A DNA stretch of 64,000 bases from Bactericera cockerelli (taxonomy: Eukaryota > Arthropoda > Insecta > Hemiptera > Triozidae), in NCBI GenBank assembly GCA_024516035.1, contig CM044964.1:1634784-1698783 (forward strand), read 5' to 3'. Within the stretch, counting starts at the first letter, position 1. The number at the start of each line of letters is the position of its first letter. The notes under the pieces are model-generated. The model had not been told where the DNA came from. It saw only the letters and a list, made by a program, of their open reading frames with translations, and made no database searches. This document shows positions 62,991 to 64,000 of the stretch, piece by piece. Both the position numbers and the translations under genes were made by a program.

Positions 62991-64000
62991 GTTCTGGTAT
63001 TCTTTGTCTTCAGGCAGCCTGCTGCTGGGCAGGAAGATGGCATTTCAGCACATCTCTCTCTTAATTACCTATATGTATAATAGATTTAGATTAATTAAGT
63101 CCACTTGGCTTAATTTATCTGCTGATTCTATGTATTATATTCTGTTTGTTTCATGTTTTTGTTTGTTACATATTTTTGCTTTTAATTCTTTTACCATGAA
63201 AATGGAAAAATACAAAACTGAAAAACACAAATTGTCTTCTTATTTATTAATGTTAGCATTTCATCAACAGCTTTTCATCATTGTAGAACCAAATTGCCTT
63301 GAAATAGTATATTTTTCATCAAATCCAAATTAATTTTAAAAATTTCCTGTGAAATCACAATTTTCAAATTTTTCCGGGCAATGGCGGTGGTATGAAATTC
63401 AATATGGAGCCCCTTAATTATTAATTAGGTATTCAATTTCCAAAACCTTGTAAAAATAAGCTTAATAAAATGCTCAGGGGGAGGAAATAGTAAGCTTATA
63501 AAAGTGTTTCTAAAATGTTAAGCCTTGTCAAAATAAGTGTTTTTAAAATCTTTTTAAACACTTTCTGTGCCGTCTGGGTAGTCTGCTGTGACTAAAGATA
63601 GAGATACTTTTAAGATGTGAACTTATGTGATACTTTTATTTTCATGTCAATTTTTTTTCTAATGTTTCTAAATTGATTGCATAAATATATTGATACCTTA
63701 GATTCCTTGGGTCAAATAAGCATGGATTATCTCTATCAACTAGGGGTCAGAAATGGACCCTAACTGAGTTAGAACTGACTTAAACTCGAAAAATTAATAT
63801 TAAAAATTGAATTCGTATCCAATGTCCTATACATATGTCCTAACTAAAGGGCGGGGTTATTGGTTATTGCCTATGGCAATCTCTTTATTCCAATTGTTTC
63901 TAGTCTCTTATTGGGATTTTTCATTCTTTAAGGTTTATTCTTCTTTTTTTTTTGTTTTGTTCTTAATTATTTTATTTTAAATTTCACAATAAAAAATATG
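62991..64000 (+). repeat. ~1.04 kb direct repeat, copy 2, cut by window end
   Basis: Nearly identical to 61552-62594. It lacks ~33 bp where copy 1 has two CTTGTCAAAATAAG words, as expected for deletion between short direct repeats. The window ends inside or exactly at the end of this copy. Confidence 0.85.

Overview
This is a repeat-rich arthropod nuclear DNA window, almost certainly from an insect. It has GT-AG introns, a takeout/JHBP-family gene (a largely insect family), many tRNA- and 5S-rRNA-derived SINEs, MITEs, small Helitrons, a mariner relic and one large LINE. A hemipteran is my best guess from the overall repeat style, but that is a weak inference. Nothing bacterial (operons, CRISPR, IS elements) is present.

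Layout, left to right. (1) About 1.6-6.1 kb, + strand: the last three coding exons of an attractin (ATRN; Drosophila distracted) homologue, covering the transmembrane segment, the cytoplasmic tail and the C-terminus. Each of these exons has thrown off tandem copies of one of its own edges: two extra acceptor copies, seven extra donor copies, and a roughly 2 kb array of terminal-exon copies. A mariner relic lies in the last intron. (2) About 8-20 kb: no gene; SINEs, a 22-bp minisatellite, a nested palindrome, a 2 kb inverted repeat and T-rich tandem repeats. (3) 19.96-39.8 kb, + strand: a complete six-exon takeout/JHBP-like secreted protein gene with a TATA promoter, an 11 kb first intron, and one apparent frameshift in the signal-peptide exon. 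Two of its introns carry minisatellites built on RFX X-box or X-box-like palindromes. (4) 42.3-44.8 kb, - strand: a complete four-exon MBD2/3 gene (250 aa). (5) 45.5-56.4 kb, + strand: RPL39 (51 aa), divergent from MBD2/3 with 688 bp between the start codons. Its 9.8 kb first intron, placed directly after the ATG, holds a 1.76 kb TA-flanked DNA transposon and a nearly full-length LINE. The LINE has a coiled-coil/SGNH-hydrolase ORF1 overlapping an endonuclease/reverse-transcriptase ORF2. (6) 57-64 kb: SINEs, palindromic repeats and a ~1 kb direct duplication running off the right edge.

The four host genes have no visible common pathway. The clearest regulatory relation is the head-to-head MBD2/3-RPL39 pair. 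The observations most worth following are the exon-edge arrays of attractin, the possible -1 frameshift linking LINE ORF1 and ORF2, the X-box arrays in takeout introns, the antisense copy of the takeout exon-1 donor region inside intron 3, and the Tyr-to-Phe change in the methyl-CpG-binding domain of MBD2/3.
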